Assembly (NCBI GenBank): GCA_002328295.1
Contig: DCXE01000037.1
Span: 1 to 6,319 of the forward strand
Direction of reading: 5' to 3'
Origin: Candidatus Peribacter sp. UBA2144
GTDB lineage: Bacteria > Patescibacteriota > Gracilibacteria > Peribacterales > Peribacteraceae
Length of the DNA: 6,319 bases
Shown here: piece after piece, positions 6,201 to 6,319 of the stretch
How the letters are laid out: the number at the start of each line of letters is the position of its first letter
Numbering within the stretch: the stretch's first letter is position 1
The notes under the pieces: model-generated
What the model was told of the DNA's origin: nothing
What the model saw: the letters and a program-made list of their open reading frames with translations, nothing else
Databases searched by the model: none
Translations under genes and position numbers: made by a program

Positions 6201-6228
6201 TTGAGAATTGAGAATTGAGAGTTGAGAA
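6201..6228. repeat. Heptanucleotide array just before the glycosyltransferase start
   Basis: Four 7-bp units TTGAGAA, TTGAGAA, TTGAGAG, TTGAGAA (equivalent to GAGAATT in another phase) are followed by a decayed TTACGAT. The array ends seven bases from the GTG start codon, and those seven bases are all A on the plus strand (T on the coding strand). It therefore occupies the place where a ribosome binding site would be expected. Confidence 0.85.
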
Positions 6229-6254
6229 TTACGATACAATTGGATTCTACATCC

Positions 6255-6319
6255 TCATGCGAGGTTAATCATTCTATCATCATGAATTATTTTTTCTTGG
6301 ATATCGCCTCTCACGACGG
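6255..6319 (-). CDS. C-terminal end of an unidentified upstream gene (partial)
   Basis: A minus-strand frame enters from the right edge and ends at the TGA at 6257-6255. It encodes 21 full codons at most, reading VVRGDIQEKIIHDDRMINLA at its end. The composition looks like ordinary soluble protein, and the 61-bp spacing to the next start fits a gene upstream in the same direction. Only about 20 residues are visible, so neither function nor coding status can be settled. A second frame ending at 6280 gives a very basic, less protein-like tail. Confidence 0.4.
   Translation of the reverse strand, partial: VVRGDIQEKIIHDDRMINLA

Noticed and set aside
6280..6318. Alternative frame at the right edge ending at a TGA at 6282-6280
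   Set aside because: It would give a very basic tail (RRERRYPRKNNS), less plausible than the frame ending at 6255, although about 20 codons cannot decide the matter.

Overview
The window looks like chromosomal DNA of a bacterium using the standard bacterial code: TGA ends gltX and murG, TAG ends the cyclophilin gene and TAA ends ftsW and the glycosyltransferase gene. Every supportable gene lies on the minus strand, so transcription runs from right to left. Compact gene spacing, mostly weak Shine-Dalgarno sequences, a cyclophilin with an insert of a type I recall from candidate-phyla genomes, and short-unit repeats inside housekeeping genes would fit a Patescibacteria/CPR-type genome. That placement is a guess; no rRNA or other taxonomic marker is present.

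Order of transcription, right to left: (1) the last codons of an unidentified gene, 6319-6255; (2) a family 2 glycosyltransferase starting at a GTG, 6193-5315; (3) ftsW/rodA-type SEDS peptidoglycan polymerase, 5304-4099; (4) murG, 4001-2931; (5) a probable lipoprotein cyclophilin-type peptidyl-prolyl isomerase, 2903-2196; (6) gltX, glutamyl-tRNA synthetase, 2086-605; (7) a gene of unknown function, 577 down to base 1, cut by the window edge. Gaps of 10 to about 110 bp suggest one or a few operons. ftsW followed by murG is the core of the classical division and cell wall (dcw) cluster: MurG completes lipid II and the SEDS protein polymerises it. murC and ftsQ do not follow; instead there is a folding catalyst and a translation gene.

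The unusual content is repeats. Four arrays with a strict 7-bp period occur: two inside murG (2994-3028 and 3514-3580), one inside the glycosyltransferase gene (5824-5858) and one directly before that gene's start codon (6201-6228). The coding arrays keep the frame open although 7 is not a multiple of 3. In addition, a 98-bp imperfect palindrome bounded by GTCTGAACC/GGTTCAGAC (2098-2195) fills almost exactly the space between the cyclophilin stop codon and the gltX ribosome binding site, and an AT-rich hairpin (4042-4101) lies between ftsW and murG. These two intergenic elements share a 13-bp word. I found no tRNA, rRNA, CRISPR array, transposase or convincing intrinsic terminator.
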